From positions 25,869 to 89,868 of the forward strand of contig CAZDCD010000019.1 of assembly GCA_964503885.1 (NCBI GenBank): a stretch of 64,000 nucleotides of DNA. The letters are read 5' to 3'. The position numbers were made by a program, and so were the translations under genes. A model generated the notes under the pieces. It was not told the DNA's origin. It did no database searches and saw nothing but the letters and a program-made list of their open reading frames with translations. The DNA is from CAZDCD01 sp964503885. Its GTDB lineage: Bacteria > Bacteroidota > Bacteroidia > Bacteroidales > UBA10428. Positions 26,174 to 36,500 of the stretch are shown piece by piece; position 1 is the stretch's first letter; every line of letters starts with the position of its first letter.

Positions 26174-26875
26174 ATGCAGAAACTGTATCTAATTCCTTCA
26201 ACTCTGGGAGAATCAGAAATCAGCGATGTTCTTCCCTCAGGTATTACCCGAGTAATAAACGGCGTGAAGCACTATATTGTGGAAAATGAGAGAACAGCCA
26301 GGAGATTCCTGATCAGGGCCGGAATGAAGAGCCCGGTTGATGAACTTACCTTTTATGTACTGGATAAGCACAAGCAATCCTCAGATCTTGAGAAATTTCT
26401 CCTGCCTGCCGCCGAACATGATATCGGGTTGATCTCCGAGGCAGGTGTGCCCTGTATTGCCGATCCCGGATCTGAGATCGTAAAACTGGCTCATCAGAAA
26501 GGTATTCGCGTGATACCGCTCGCAGGGCCGTCTTCACTATTGCTTGCCATGATGGCATCGGGACTGAATGGTCAGAATTTTGCTTTTGTAGGTTACCTGC
26601 CGGTAAAGCCGGCCGAACTATCGAACCGGTTAAGGCAAATTGAGAGGCGTTCACAGCTTGAGAACCAGTCTCAGATATTCATCGAAACACCTTACCGGAA
26701 CAACCAGCTTCTTAAGGTGTTGCTGCAAACCTGTCATCCTGAAACCCTGCTGTGCATTGCTGCGGATATTACCCTTGAATCGGAGTTCATCGATACAAGA
26801 TCAATAGATGAATGGAAAAGGAACGTTCCCGACCTGCACAAGAGGCCGGTCATTTATATCTTGCATAGGATGTAA
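26174..26875 (+). CDS. RsmI-like SAM-dependent methyltransferase (tetrapyrrole methylase fold)
   Basis: A 233-residue protein of the tetrapyrrole-methylase fold, closest to the short Bacteroidota relatives of RsmI, which 2'-O-methylates C1402 of 16S rRNA. It contains IGLISEAGVPCIADPGSEIV (RsmI-like SDAG/DPG region with Glu in place of Asp), VIPLAGPSSLLLAMMASGL, FVGYLP and IETPYRN. It begins MQKLYLIPSTLGE, about 100 bases after the DUF721 gene. Whether it keeps RsmI's target or has another substrate is unknown. Confidence 0.85.
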   Translation: MQKLYLIPSTLGESEISDVLPSGITRVINGVKHYIVENERTARRFLIRAGMKSPVDELTFYVLDKHKQSSDLEKFLLPAAEHDIGLISEAGVPCIADPGSEIVKLAHQKGIRVIPLAGPSSLLLAMMASGLNGQNFAFVGYLPVKPAELSNRLRQIERRSQLENQSQIFIETPYRNNQLLKVLLQTCHPETLLCIAADITLESEFIDTRSIDEWKRNVPDLHKRPVIYILHRM

Positions 26876-26905
26876 TCTCCAAATGTCCGAAAGGGTAGAA
26901 AGCCT

Positions 26906-27949
26906 CTATTTTCGGCTGTTAACCCTTATCCGGTAAACCAATGAAGTATATTCCGGAACAATGATGTAACCATAATATTCATGCCTGTATCCTGCAGCCC
27001 CATACCCTTTCTGATAAGGAACAAGCACATCGGCAGTAGTACCGATACGCATGGTATCAATTGCACCGGCAAAGCCTTTTGTAAATGACAGATAATCTGC
27101 TGTTTTAAAATCCACAAGTTTTGATTTCGGGACAAGAATTTCATGTGCGGATCCGGTTGAATCGAAAGGAATAAGGGTATTTTCCTGCATGAAATAGGCC
27201 CAGAAATTCAGGTATATTGAATCATTCGTCTCGATAATTCTCCAGGTTTCACCCGGATCGGGTGTAACGGTTTCTTTATAGAAGATACCTGATGTGGGGA
27301 TATAATTGGATGAATCCATAGCATATTCGCCCCTGAAATGAATCAGTTGCAGTGAGTCGTACTGATTAATATTGGGAATAACCCGCTTCAGGCTGACATT
27401 ATATACATAAGTGGTGAAGTTCGCATCGCTATACGCCAGGCCAGAAGGAACCACAAACAGCGCATGATCACCTTCGTGCATTTCCATGATGGCCCTGTTA
27501 AAACCCAGGAGGCTGAATCCGTACTTCATCTTATACGGTTCGAAGATGTAATGGTCAAAAAGGTCTTTATTGTCCTGATAATTTGTCCAGTCAGATGCCA
27601 GAGAATCGATATTTGTCTGGTATAATTGGTTGTAAGTATCGTATTCTGCAAAATGGATGATCATATAATTACCTGATTCCGGGCTAAGACCCGCTATGTT
27701 CGGTTCATTCAGTTCCACATAATAAACAGTGCCCTGAACCCCATCTATTACCAGTTCTTTGATATTATCCTCACCGTACTGTTGCTTCAGGTTATCGACA
27801 TATTGACTGATCCTGGTCTGTTCGGCATCGTATTTTTTGTCAAATTCGTCATTGAGCTTGCATCCTGTCATCATGACAACGATCACCGATAAAAGGCCTA
27901 ATTGCACCAATTCTCTGTTATTTATCGGATTATATGTTTTCAGTTTCAT
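26906..27949 (-). CDS. lipoprotein with tandem degenerate FKBP-like domains
   Basis: A 347-residue lipoprotein; the signal peptide ends VVMMTGC, with the lipobox cysteine near residue 30. Two halves each look like a degenerate FKBP fold: in the first, NRAIMEMHEGDHALFVVPSGLAY; in the second, KGFAGAIDTMRIGTTADVLVPYQKGYG and a closing TSLVYRIRV strand. Catalytic aromatic residues are poorly kept, so it may be a chaperone or a structural protein. It is the last gene of a run of three FKBP-type genes downstream of the DHH phosphoesterase, 52 bases after the preceding one. Confidence 0.78.
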   Translation of the reverse strand: MKLKTYNPINNRELVQLGLLSVIVVMMTGCKLNDEFDKKYDAEQTRISQYVDNLKQQYGEDNIKELVIDGVQGTVYYVELNEPNIAGLSPESGNYMIIHFAEYDTYNQLYQTNIDSLASDWTNYQDNKDLFDHYIFEPYKMKYGFSLLGFNRAIMEMHEGDHALFVVPSGLAYSDANFTTYVYNVSLKRVIPNINQYDSLQLIHFRGEYAMDSSNYIPTSGIFYKETVTPDPGETWRIIETNDSIYLNFWAYFMQENTLIPFDSTGSAHEILVPKSKLVDFKTADYLSFTKGFAGAIDTMRIGTTADVLVPYQKGYGAAGYRHEYYGYIIVPEYTSLVYRIRVNSRK

Positions 27950-28001
27950 TGTAATGTTGTTTTTATGGTTTATGATGATTAAAAACGTAAAAGGTTGCTT
28001 T

Positions 28002-28874
28002 TCAATTGCCCTTTTTAACCGAAATCACTTCGACTTCAAAAATAAGCGAAGTGTATGGAGGTATGATACCGGTTGAAGATCCTTCCTGGCCAAATGCCAG
28101 TTCCGAAGGTAAAATGAAGAGCGATTTTTCACCTTCACGCATGGTTCCCAGGGCTTCTTCAAGTCCTTTTACTACCTGCCATTCAGTACCATAGACAAAT
28201 TGAAAGGGCTGGTTTCGTTTTTTTGTGGAATCGAAGAATTTTCCATTCAGAAATTTACCCTCATAATTAATTGTGATGGTATCGTTCAGTTGAATAAGGC
28301 CACCATGCCCGTTGTTGATAACGATCTTTAACAATCCCGATTCAGTCGGCCTGGCATTTATCTTCTGCTGTTCAAGGAACTGTTTAAGCACTACTTTTTC
28401 ATATTCGCCGAAATCTTCTACCCACCTTATAAACGCTTCTTTTTCCTTCTGAAACTCCTCTTTAGTCTGAATCTCAATGATTTCAAGGGTAACCTTCATC
28501 TTACTGTTTTCATCAAAAAACGAGGGCAGGTCAGTCTGAAGTGTCTGGTGAAAAAAACCGGGTGCCGAGATGATGAACGTGGCGGCTTCTTTTTCGGAAA
28601 GCATCATGAAACACTCATCGATGGAACCGTCGAAGGCAGGTTTGGTAATTTGCAGTTTTCTTCTTCCGCTGAAGAAAACCGAATCGTTCATTGTTTCATA
28701 GGTTATATCCGCTGTTATATAATCTCCCGGTTTAGGCTTCAGCGTTTCTTCCCCGAATTTCAGCAGCTTGTAATAGATACTATGTTTACCCTTTGAAAAA
28801 CCGGGATACTCTGGCTGATGTTTGCAGCTTAACACCATAAGTGCACATAAAACATAGCTGGAGAAGATTTTCAT
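28002..28874 (-). CDS. FKBP-type peptidyl-prolyl isomerase lipoprotein
   Basis: A 290-residue lipoprotein (signal with lipobox VLSC at 13-16). The C-terminal FKBP domain is well conserved: GHGGLIQLNDTITINYEGKF, FDSTKKRNQPFQFVYG, VVKGLEEALGTMREGEKSLFILPSELAFG and PPYTSLIFEVEVISV. The N-terminal half is a second, more divergent FKBP-like domain (YITADITYETMND, FDGSIDECFMMLSEKEAATFIISAPGFF). It would assist folding of exported proteins in the periplasm. It lies 12 bases after the GldI-like gene in the same operon. Confidence 0.92.
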   Translation of the reverse strand: MKIFSSYVLCALMVLSCKHQPEYPGFSKGKHSIYYKLLKFGEETLKPKPGDYITADITYETMNDSVFFSGRRKLQITKPAFDGSIDECFMMLSEKEAATFIISAPGFFHQTLQTDLPSFFDENSKMKVTLEIIEIQTKEEFQKEKEAFIRWVEDFGEYEKVVLKQFLEQQKINARPTESGLLKIVINNGHGGLIQLNDTITINYEGKFLNGKFFDSTKKRNQPFQFVYGTEWQVVKGLEEALGTMREGEKSLFILPSELAFGQEGSSTGIIPPYTSLIFEVEVISVKKGN

Positions 28875-28886
28875 GAATTGTAAAAT

Positions 28887-29417
28887 TTAATTTTCGGACA
28901 GATCGGTTAATTCAACTTCATATACAAGAATTGCACGGGCAGGGATCTTTTTGTCATCACCTATCAAACCGTAAGCAAGGTGCGGAGGCATGATAAACCG
29001 TGCCTGATCACCGCTATGCATCAGCAATATGCCTTCTTCAAGTCCCGATTCAACGCCGCCCTGGCCTATTTTAAACCGTTTGGGCCCTGATGCATCCGAA
29101 CTGTAACATTCGGTTCCGTCAAGCAGGGAAATATTAAAATTGATTGTGGCAACAAGTCCTTCCTGGGCTTTTTCACCTTTCCCTTGCTGGTAAATCATAT
29201 ACCACAGGCCGGTTCCTGTCTCCCTCATGTTCCAGTTGTGGCGTTTAATAAATGATTTTATCTTTTCCTCATCTTTTTTTACAAGCACTTTATTCACCTC
29301 AACCAGCGATTCTTTTGTATTATAAAACTCACCTTGTGTAATTTCTTTGGGTTCCCTTTTACACGTATAAAACAGCAACACCAATATGGCCACTATAATT
29401 GAGCGTTCAGCTTTCAT
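28887..29417 (-). CDS. GldI-like FKBP peptidyl-prolyl isomerase lipoprotein
   Basis: A 176-residue lipoprotein (lipobox-like LLFYTC, Cys near 19) with one FKBP domain: ATINFNISLLDGTECYS, KIGQGGVESGLEEGILLMHSGDQARFIMPPHLAYG and IPARAILVYEVELTDL. Length, lipid anchor and the neighbouring DHH phosphoesterase fit GldI, which is needed for gliding and type IX secretion in Flavobacterium. Its start overlaps the end of the DHH gene by 11 bases, so translation is coupled. GldI identity is inferred from context; other FKBP lipoproteins look similar. Confidence 0.88.
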   Translation of the reverse strand: MKAERSIIVAILVLLFYTCKREPKEITQGEFYNTKESLVEVNKVLVKKDEEKIKSFIKRHNWNMRETGTGLWYMIYQQGKGEKAQEGLVATINFNISLLDGTECYSSDASGPKRFKIGQGGVESGLEEGILLMHSGDQARFIMPPHLAYGLIGDDKKIPARAILVYEVELTDLSEN

Positions 29418-30441
29418 TCTTATTCAGTTCATCCTGATATTGGGGTAATAACTCCCTGAATTTTGATAATGTTTCGGCCATCGATGAATAAAATTCACCA
29501 CCTGCTGCATTAAAATGACCACCCCCGTTAAAGTGTTTTTCGGCAATGCTGTTCACTGCAAAATTGCCTTTTGATCGCAGCGATAGCTTAATATGGTCTT
29601 CTTTCTCAATAAACAACACTGAGAACTTTATGCCTTTGATTGACATAGGATAATTAACGAATCCTTCGGAATCGCCGGGTTGAAAATGATACCTTTTCTG
29701 TTCTTCACGGGTCAGGCTTATAACCGCTGTTCTATATTCAGGAAAGACTTCCATTTTCTCGTTCAGCAGATAACCAAGCAAACGTATGCGGTCGGCCGAA
29801 AAATTGTCATATACCATTGAATATGCGTTATTCTTTTCAAATCCATAATGCAATAGCGCTTCCACCACCCTGAATGTATAGGGTTGTGATGAATTGTAGC
29901 TGAAGCACCCCGTATCCGTCATTATTCCGGTAAAAAGACACAGTGCCACATCGCGGTCAATGGCTTTTTCAAAACCAAGATCAAGAATAAAATCATACAA
30001 CAATTCTGCTGTAGAGCTTACAGAAGTATCACAGTATATGCAATCGGCAAAATCATCGGGATCGGGATGATGATCGATAAGTATTTTATATGCTTTTGAG
30101 TTTTCCACCAGCGTATTAAATTGCTTAATCCTTTTTAAATGATTAAAATCGAGGCTAAAGATCAATTCAGTGTCCTCTAATAGTTGTACCGCTTTTTTTT
30201 GATTATTGTTGAAAATGACTACATGATCATTACCAGGCATCCATTTCAGAAAATTGGGATAGACATTGGGAGTGATTACTGTTGCTTCGTGTCCCAGATT
30301 CACCAGCACCCGGTGCAAACCCAGAGATGAACCGATTGCGTCACCGTCAGGATTTACATGAGTGAGGATCACTGCCTTCTTCCTGCCTTGTTCAAGCATC
30401 TTCCTCAGATGATCCTTTCCCCTGAATTCTCTATTGTTCAA
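29407..30441 (-). CDS. DHH-family phosphoesterase (NrnA-like)
   Basis: A 344-residue DHH/DHHA1 protein resembling NrnA, which degrades nano-RNAs and may dephosphorylate pAp. The motifs are THVNPDGDAIGSSLGL (DxD metal ligands), FSLDFNHLKRI, DHHPDPDDF (the DHH signature), and the C-terminal DHHA1 motif GGGHFNAAGG. It is the first gene of the operon containing three FKBP-type proteins and has its own promoter at 30469-30476. Divergent ndk lies 106 bases away; this pairing of DHH, FKBP and ndk recurs in Bacteroidota. Confidence 0.92.
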   Translation of the reverse strand: MNNREFRGKDHLRKMLEQGRKKAVILTHVNPDGDAIGSSLGLHRVLVNLGHEATVITPNVYPNFLKWMPGNDHVVIFNNNQKKAVQLLEDTELIFSLDFNHLKRIKQFNTLVENSKAYKILIDHHPDPDDFADCIYCDTSVSSTAELLYDFILDLGFEKAIDRDVALCLFTGIMTDTGCFSYNSSQPYTFRVVEALLHYGFEKNNAYSMVYDNFSADRIRLLGYLLNEKMEVFPEYRTAVISLTREEQKRYHFQPGDSEGFVNYPMSIKGIKFSVLFIEKEDHIKLSLRSKGNFAVNSIAEKHFNGGGHFNAAGGEFYSSMAETLSKFRELLPQYQDELNKNES

Positions 30442-30468
30442 CGTACTTAAAATGGATTTATTTCACAC

Positions 30469-30476
30469 CAAATATA
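30469..30476 (-). promoter_or_regulatory. -7 element for the DHH-FKBP operon
   Basis: The minus strand reads TATATTTG, an exact TAnnTTTG match, 27 bases before the DHH phosphoesterase start codon. The -33 element is not clear. Confidence 0.5.
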
Positions 30477-30547
30477 TAAAAAACTGTTTTGCCAATTAAG
30501 TTGAACGCAAAATTTTAATATTTTAGCAGCTTTCAAAAACAGGAACA

Positions 30548-30982
30548 ATGACCGGAACAAAAACACTTACCATTATTAAACCGTGTGCGGTGGCAAACGG
30601 ATATATCGGACCGATCCTCGTCATGATCGGTGAAAACCGATTTCATATCGCGGCTATGAAACTTATCAGTCTGTCCCCTGCTATGGCGGAAAAATTTTAT
30701 TCCGTGCACAATCAAAAACCTTTCTTTAAGGACCTTGTACATTTTATGACTTCCGGACCGGTAGTTGTTGCCATACTGGAAAAGAAAAATGCGGTTAAAG
30801 CGTACCGGAAACTTATAGGAAATACCAACCCGGAAAAGGCAGATGAAGGTACTATCAGAAAAAAGTATGCCGAATCAATACAACGAAATGCCGTACATGG
30901 TTCCGACAGTGATGAAAATGCTGCACAGGAATGTGATTTCTTTTTTGCCATAAGCGAAAGGTATTCGGCATTTGAAGACTGA
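30548..30982 (+). CDS. ndk: nucleoside diphosphate kinase
   Basis: A 144-residue enzyme that equalises NTP and dNTP pools by ping-pong phosphotransfer. The catalytic His117 lies in NAVHGSDS, the family signature, and Lys11 in TIIKPCAV. The family normally has KPDAV here, so Asp is replaced by Cys13, a small oddity that does not remove a known catalytic residue. Length and fold segments (FKDLVHFMTSGPVVVAILE, IRKKYAESIQRN) are normal. It is single and convergent with the TMTC-like gene. Confidence 0.95.
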   Translation: MTGTKTLTIIKPCAVANGYIGPILVMIGENRFHIAAMKLISLSPAMAEKFYSVHNQKPFFKDLVHFMTSGPVVVAILEKKNAVKAYRKLIGNTNPEKADEGTIRKKYAESIQRNAVHGSDSDENAAQECDFFFAISERYSAFED

Positions 30983-30989
30983 TAACCAT

Positions 30990-32936
30990 TCACTGTCTCA
31001 TCTGTTCGCCCTTTTTGAAATATTCCCTTGCTTTTTCAGTATTTCCGAGCCGCTGATACGTGATGCCAAGATTAATATACCCATCAGGATCACGCGGGTC
31101 GAGGTTCTGTGCTTTCAGAAACCACTCCAGTGATGCAGAGTAATCACCTTTAATTCCATATGCCACACCCAGATCTTTGCAAGTGCCGGCATGGTTTGGA
31201 TTTGCTTTTGCAGCCATATGCAGGTAGTGCAGGGCAAGGGTGATATTGTTCTTATAGCGTCCGTAAAGATTGCCCAGATTATAGTTTGTTTCAAAACGGG
31301 CGGGTTTTATCTTCAGCAATTGTTCATATGCCGTTATCTTTTCATCAATATCAAGATCCCCGTTCAGCACCAGATCGGCATTCTGCCATGAGGTCCGGTC
31401 ACCCGGATTGATTTTCAGCGCTTTTACATAACAGTCAATGGCCTGCGGAATATTCTTACGGTACTCATAATAAACGTTTCCGAGCAACCTCCAGGCATCG
31501 CCATAACCGGGATGAATGGACACAGCTTTCCTGAGGTATTTCAGTGATTCGTCAAACAACCGGTTTCTGGTCCCCGTATCACTTAGCAGAACCGCCCTTT
31601 CATATAATGCTCCACCTGCAGAGCAATTGCTTTTGGCGCTGTTGGAGGATATTTTTACATCGTGTGTGAACAGCGTGTAATCGTCTTTCCATACGGTATT
31701 TCGCTGTACGGTAATGGCCCCGAAAATGAGAAGCACAGGAACTATCACTGATCCCGAAATCAGACCGGATCTGCGTGACTTTTCCGAAAGCCGGTGAATG
31801 CCGTATGCGGCAGCAATGCAAAAAGCGACAGAAGGCGTGTATAAAAACCTTTCATTCATGAACGTGCCTATGGTAAACGGAATATTTGAAACGATGAAAA
31901 TGAACGCAAAGAAGAAAAAAACCGAATATGCAATTACACCGGCCCTTTTTTTCTTCAAAACAGAAGCTGCGATTGAAACTACCGATGCCAGAACCATCAC
32001 AATACAAAGAATTAAAATGGTAAGAGTAAGCACATTCCAACTTTGCAAAGCTATATGATACGGATAATAATCGAATGTCAGCGGGTACGGAAGGAACAGC
32101 AATTTTACATACATCCCCAGGGTGTAAAAAATGGTTGCCCATTTTTCATCCGGTGTGGCATACAGGAACGGATTGTTCATCAATTCTCCCGAAGGTATTG
32201 TTTTTAGTCCGCCGGTAACAGCATAACGGAGCAGGGCATACAAAAAGAAAGCCAGAAACAGCGAAATTACCACGGCAGCATTATGTTTAGCCTTATCCGT
32301 CCTGAACAGCAGTAAAGAAACAGGAATAACGACCAGGAAAGGAACGATGCTTTCCTTTGCAAGGAGTGCAGAAAAGAAAAACAGGAAAATCAGGAACAGG
32401 TGTCCGGGTTTGCTTTCATCGCTGTACTTCAGGGCATATAAGAAAGCTATTAATGAGAGCAATAAGGCCATAATCTCATCCCTGCCTTTAATATTGGCTA
32501 CAACTTCGCTATGTACCGGATGAAAAACAAAAAGCAGAACGGCTATAAAATGAAATGAAAAGTTGCGTTCATCGACCGGCTTAAATACAAAAAGTTTCTT
32601 CAGCACCAGCCATAGGATTACGGCCGTTAATGCATAGAACAACACATTCAGCAGATGACCTGCAAAAGGATTGCTGCCAAATATATGGTATTCAATTGCA
32701 AACATGGCAAGTGACAGCGGACGATATCGGCCTCCCTGCACAAGGTCTTTCTTTTCCCTGAAAAAGCCCCTGAATGAATCGTGGCTGAAAATACCGGGCA
32801 ATCCCTTTATGCCCTGCCTGGTAAATTCGTTCTGAGTAATTACAAGGGCATCGTCGAGGACATAATCATGGTTTAGGGTATTGGCGTACAGCAAAAATGC
32901 CAGGATAAAAAGTACATAGGGTTTAAATTTGTGCAT
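30990..32936 (-). CDS. TMTC-like membrane glycosyltransferase with TPR repeats
   Basis: From the ATG at 32936 this is a 648-residue protein; a TTG at 32969 would add 11 residues. It has an N-terminal membrane helix followed by the motif NHDYVLDDALV, an acidic pair in the first loop typical of GT-C glycosyltransferases such as the TMTC O-mannosyltransferases. Ten or so membrane helices follow. The C-terminal third is soluble with TPR units (AWRLLGNVYYEYRKNIPQA, NLGNLYGRYKNNITLALHYL, NLGITYQRLGNTEKAREYF). It may glycosylate exported proteins using a lipid-linked sugar. Donor and acceptor are unknown. Confidence 0.85.
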   Translation of the reverse strand: MHKFKPYVLFILAFLLYANTLNHDYVLDDALVITQNEFTRQGIKGLPGIFSHDSFRGFFREKKDLVQGGRYRPLSLAMFAIEYHIFGSNPFAGHLLNVLFYALTAVILWLVLKKLFVFKPVDERNFSFHFIAVLLFVFHPVHSEVVANIKGRDEIMALLLSLIAFLYALKYSDESKPGHLFLIFLFFFSALLAKESIVPFLVVIPVSLLLFRTDKAKHNAAVVISLFLAFFLYALLRYAVTGGLKTIPSGELMNNPFLYATPDEKWATIFYTLGMYVKLLFLPYPLTFDYYPYHIALQSWNVLTLTILILCIVMVLASVVSIAASVLKKKRAGVIAYSVFFFFAFIFIVSNIPFTIGTFMNERFLYTPSVAFCIAAAYGIHRLSEKSRRSGLISGSVIVPVLLIFGAITVQRNTVWKDDYTLFTHDVKISSNSAKSNCSAGGALYERAVLLSDTGTRNRLFDESLKYLRKAVSIHPGYGDAWRLLGNVYYEYRKNIPQAIDCYVKALKINPGDRTSWQNADLVLNGDLDIDEKITAYEQLLKIKPARFETNYNLGNLYGRYKNNITLALHYLHMAAKANPNHAGTCKDLGVAYGIKGDYSASLEWFLKAQNLDPRDPDGYINLGITYQRLGNTEKAREYFKKGEQMRQ

Positions 32937-32965
32937 TGATGGCGAGATACTCTTCACTTTTTTAT

Positions 32966-33268
32966 TCAAAAATACATATGAATTTTAAAAGTTGCAGGAA
33001 TACCATAATCTTTCCGTACAATTTTTACCAGCATAGCATCAGGGAGATGACCGAACCAATGATAAGTACCATAAAACCGCAAAAGATCATTGCCATCCTG
33101 AGGCTGTAAGCATCTGTCTTCCAGCCAGGCAAAGGTCCCGGGATTGCGAACATCAGCCAACTCGAAATCTTCAGGATCTAAAGACTCAGGATATTTCGGC
33201 GGAGGTTTGATGTCATATGTCCATTTTGGGTGCAAAGTGAATCGAACAGGAGAAAAAGGAACAGCCAA
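32966..33268 (-). pseudogene. possible small secreted protein, start region probably disrupted
   Basis: An open frame of about 100 residues with protein-like composition (WTYDIKPPPKYPESLDPEDF, FAWLEDRCLQP, FYGTYHWFGHLPD). It has no ATG; only a TTG at 33268. Just upstream in a different frame, an ATG at 33323 begins MNNYRVIVLSAIICC, a plausible signal peptide, while the main frame shows hydrophobic LLSVAEFILAVPFS. A single-base frameshift near 33270-33320 would join them. Either a real frameshift, a decaying gene or a sequencing error could explain this; a spurious frame cannot be excluded. It lies directly upstream of the TMTC-like gene. Confidence 0.35.
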
Positions 33269-33534
33269 AATGAATTCTGCAACAGATAATAGCTGACAAC
33301 ACTATTACACGGTAATTATTCATGATTAACCCGTATACCGGCTGAATTGACAACCAGCTAACCGGGAACAGGGATTTGAGAATCGTTATGAACAATGATG
33401 CCATCCGGTAGAGAATTTCATTTTTTTTTCTTAAATTAAATGATCATATTCGTTTTGATATGTTTATACTATTTTTATGAAGTACAAAAAAACTCATTAA
33501 ATTTGATAAATTTAGTAGCAAAAGCTAACCGTAC

Positions 33535-36500
33535 ATGCAAAATCAGGAACCATCAACCGACAGCAAACAAGGAGCAATACAGGACGATTTGCGATCACGT
33601 AAACCAAGAAAATTCTTCCATTCAGGCATTTCCGGCAAACTGAGAAACCGCTCAGGGATGATTTCCATTGCCGCTATTGTTGTTTTGTTTACTTTATCTT
33701 ACATGGTAGTGAGGACATCGGCGAAAACCGAAGCACTGAATACGCTCGGAACGGTATCGATATTAAAAAAGCAGCAACTCGAAGATTATTTTACGGGGGT
33801 AAAAAGCAGGCTGGTGATGATCGCGGGCGACCCGAACACTCTTGAAGCACTTGAAGGATTCAGTTACGGGTATCGGGAAATTGGGAATGAAGTTTCATCC
33901 CTACCGGGCGCGGCCAATTTTCCTGAAGTGAATGAACAGGTTGAAGATTTTTACGAGACCGGAGTGGTCGATATTCTGAACAGGAGAGCAAATGCTGACC
34001 TTACGCTGGACGGGATACTACCGGTATCGCAAAACAGCTTGCTGTTGCAGTACCTGTATATTGTGAATAACTCCAATCCTCCCGGATTGAAAAGTAAAAT
34101 GAAAAATTCAGGGGATAACAGTTCATACACCCGAACCCATGAGCTGTTTCAGAAGCAATTTGCAGGATTGAAATCGTTCCTGGGTGTGGATGATATCTTG
34201 CTCATCGACGGAGAAACCGGGATTGTTGTGTATTCCATAGATAAATACCTTGATTTTGCCACGGATCTTAATACGGGTCGCGGAAAAAACGGTCCCCTTG
34301 CCGGGATCTTTCACCGTGCTATGGGTTTGTCCAGGGGACAGGTAACAATTAGTGATGTTACCCTTTACCAGCCAGGTTTCATGCAACCCTCGATGTTTAT
34401 TGCAGTGCCTTTATGGAGCGATGAACTGAAGGCCGGTGTAATGGTGGTGCAAATCTCTTCAGCCCGTATTGAAAAATTACTGAATCGGGGAGGCAATACA
34501 GACAATGATTTCTTTACCCGCTCCGGCGAAGGTTACCTTGTGGGACCGGATTATACGCTGCAAACGGATGACAAAAGACTGATCCGCTCAAAAGCTGAAT
34601 TTATCGGTGCACTGAATAATACGCGCATCAGAAAACAGGAACTGACAATGATAGACAGCTTGAATACTGCCGTGGGCTTGTTGTCTCTTCCAAGGAGCGC
34701 ATTCAAACAGGCGTTGCTTGGTTTTACGGATGTGGTCAGATTCAGGGATGTAACAGGAGAAAAGGTGTTCGCTTCAGTGGCGCCCCTTCATTTGGACGGT
34801 CAGAAATTTTTCCTGGTATTTCAGGCAGAAAGTGCCGATATTTTCCATGTATCGTCAGTATTCCTGAAATGGGGACTGGCGTTGGTTATAATTCTGATCA
34901 TTGCAGTATTCGCTCTGGGAACATTCGCGGGCAGGGATTTTGCGGCACGGATCATTACGATAAGAGAAAAGCTGAAGCTTCTGGTTTCCGGACAGTTTTC
35001 GGATCCGGTGGCAGTTGGCTCAACGGATGAACTTGGTGAATCGGCAGCATTATTGAATGACCTCTCCGGGCGCCTGCACAAGATATTGGATTATACCGGT
35101 GAACTGTCAGCTGGTATGGACAACACTGATTTTGATTCCCGGGGCAGCGACGACCGGTTTGCCGAAGTTATGAATAAACTCAGGGAAAGCATAGTACATG
35201 CCAGAACCGGGGAGGAAAAAAGAAAAGCAGAAGATGAGATCAGAAACTGGTCAACCGAAGGCATTGCAAAATTCAATGACCTGATGCGCCAGGATAATGA
35301 TAATATTGAAAAGTTTACCTTCAATATCACTCGGAATCTTATTGATTATTTATCAGTCAACCAGGGATTTATGTTTTTGGTGGAAGACGATGAAAACAAA
35401 GAAAAAGTCATCAGGCTTACGGCTGCATATGCTTACGACAGGCGAAAATATCTGCAAAAGGAGATCAGGATAGGGGAAGGCTTACTGGGAAATAGTGTGC
35501 TCGAAAAACAGACGGTATACCTGAAGGAGATCCCCGATGATTACCTGGAGATCAATTCAGGCCTTGGCCGGGCAAAGCCCAAGAGCCTTCTGGTCGTACC
35601 GCTTATATTTAATAACGAGGTGGTGGGGGTATTCGAATTCGCTTCGTTCAATGAATTTAAACCGTATGAAATTGAATTTATCGAGAAAATAGCGGAAAAT
35701 ACGGCCAACACGCTCTATTCTGTAAGACTGAATATGAGAACAAAGATCCTGCTTGAGGAATCGAATGAGAGGGCAGAAGAACTTTCTGCACAGGAGGAAG
35801 AAATGAGGCAGAATCTCGAAGAACTCAAAGCCACACAGGAAGAGATGGCACGCATAAAAGAGGAGGAAGCCGAAAAGGACAGGAAAAGACGGGAACAGGA
35901 AAAGGTTTTGTTGGCAGAGATCAAGAAAAAGAACGACGAATTTAAGGAAAAACAGCGATTGCTGGAATGGGAGAACATGATGTTCAATGCATTGATGGAC
36001 AGTTTGCCGTTACGCATTACCTTTAAAGACGCAGATAGCAAATACATCAGGGTAAATAAGAATAAGATCACGGCACTGGGATTGAAAGAGGAAAGCGAAC
36101 TGATCGGAAAAACTGATGTCGATGTGTTTATGGACAGCAAACATTCACGTGAAGCCCTGGAAGAAGAGAAGAAGGTGATACAGTCAGGCGCATCTGCTCA
36201 AAATAAGGAGGAGCTGATCCGGTTTAAAGACGGACGTATTACATGGGGTTCAACAACCAGAACGCCTTTGCGTGGTGCAGAGGGTAAAATTGCAGGATGT
36301 CTGGTGATTACATGGGACATCACCGATCAGAAAAATAACCTGGCTGAACTTGATCTGGAGAATAAAATGCTTGATAGCCTTACAGTGAATTTGCCGGTAT
36401 TGAGGTACAGGCTCGATGACAAAGGAGTGATACAATATATTTCCGGCAAAGGCCTCGAAAGTATGGGGTATACTGAAAAAGACCTGACCGGGAAAGATTT

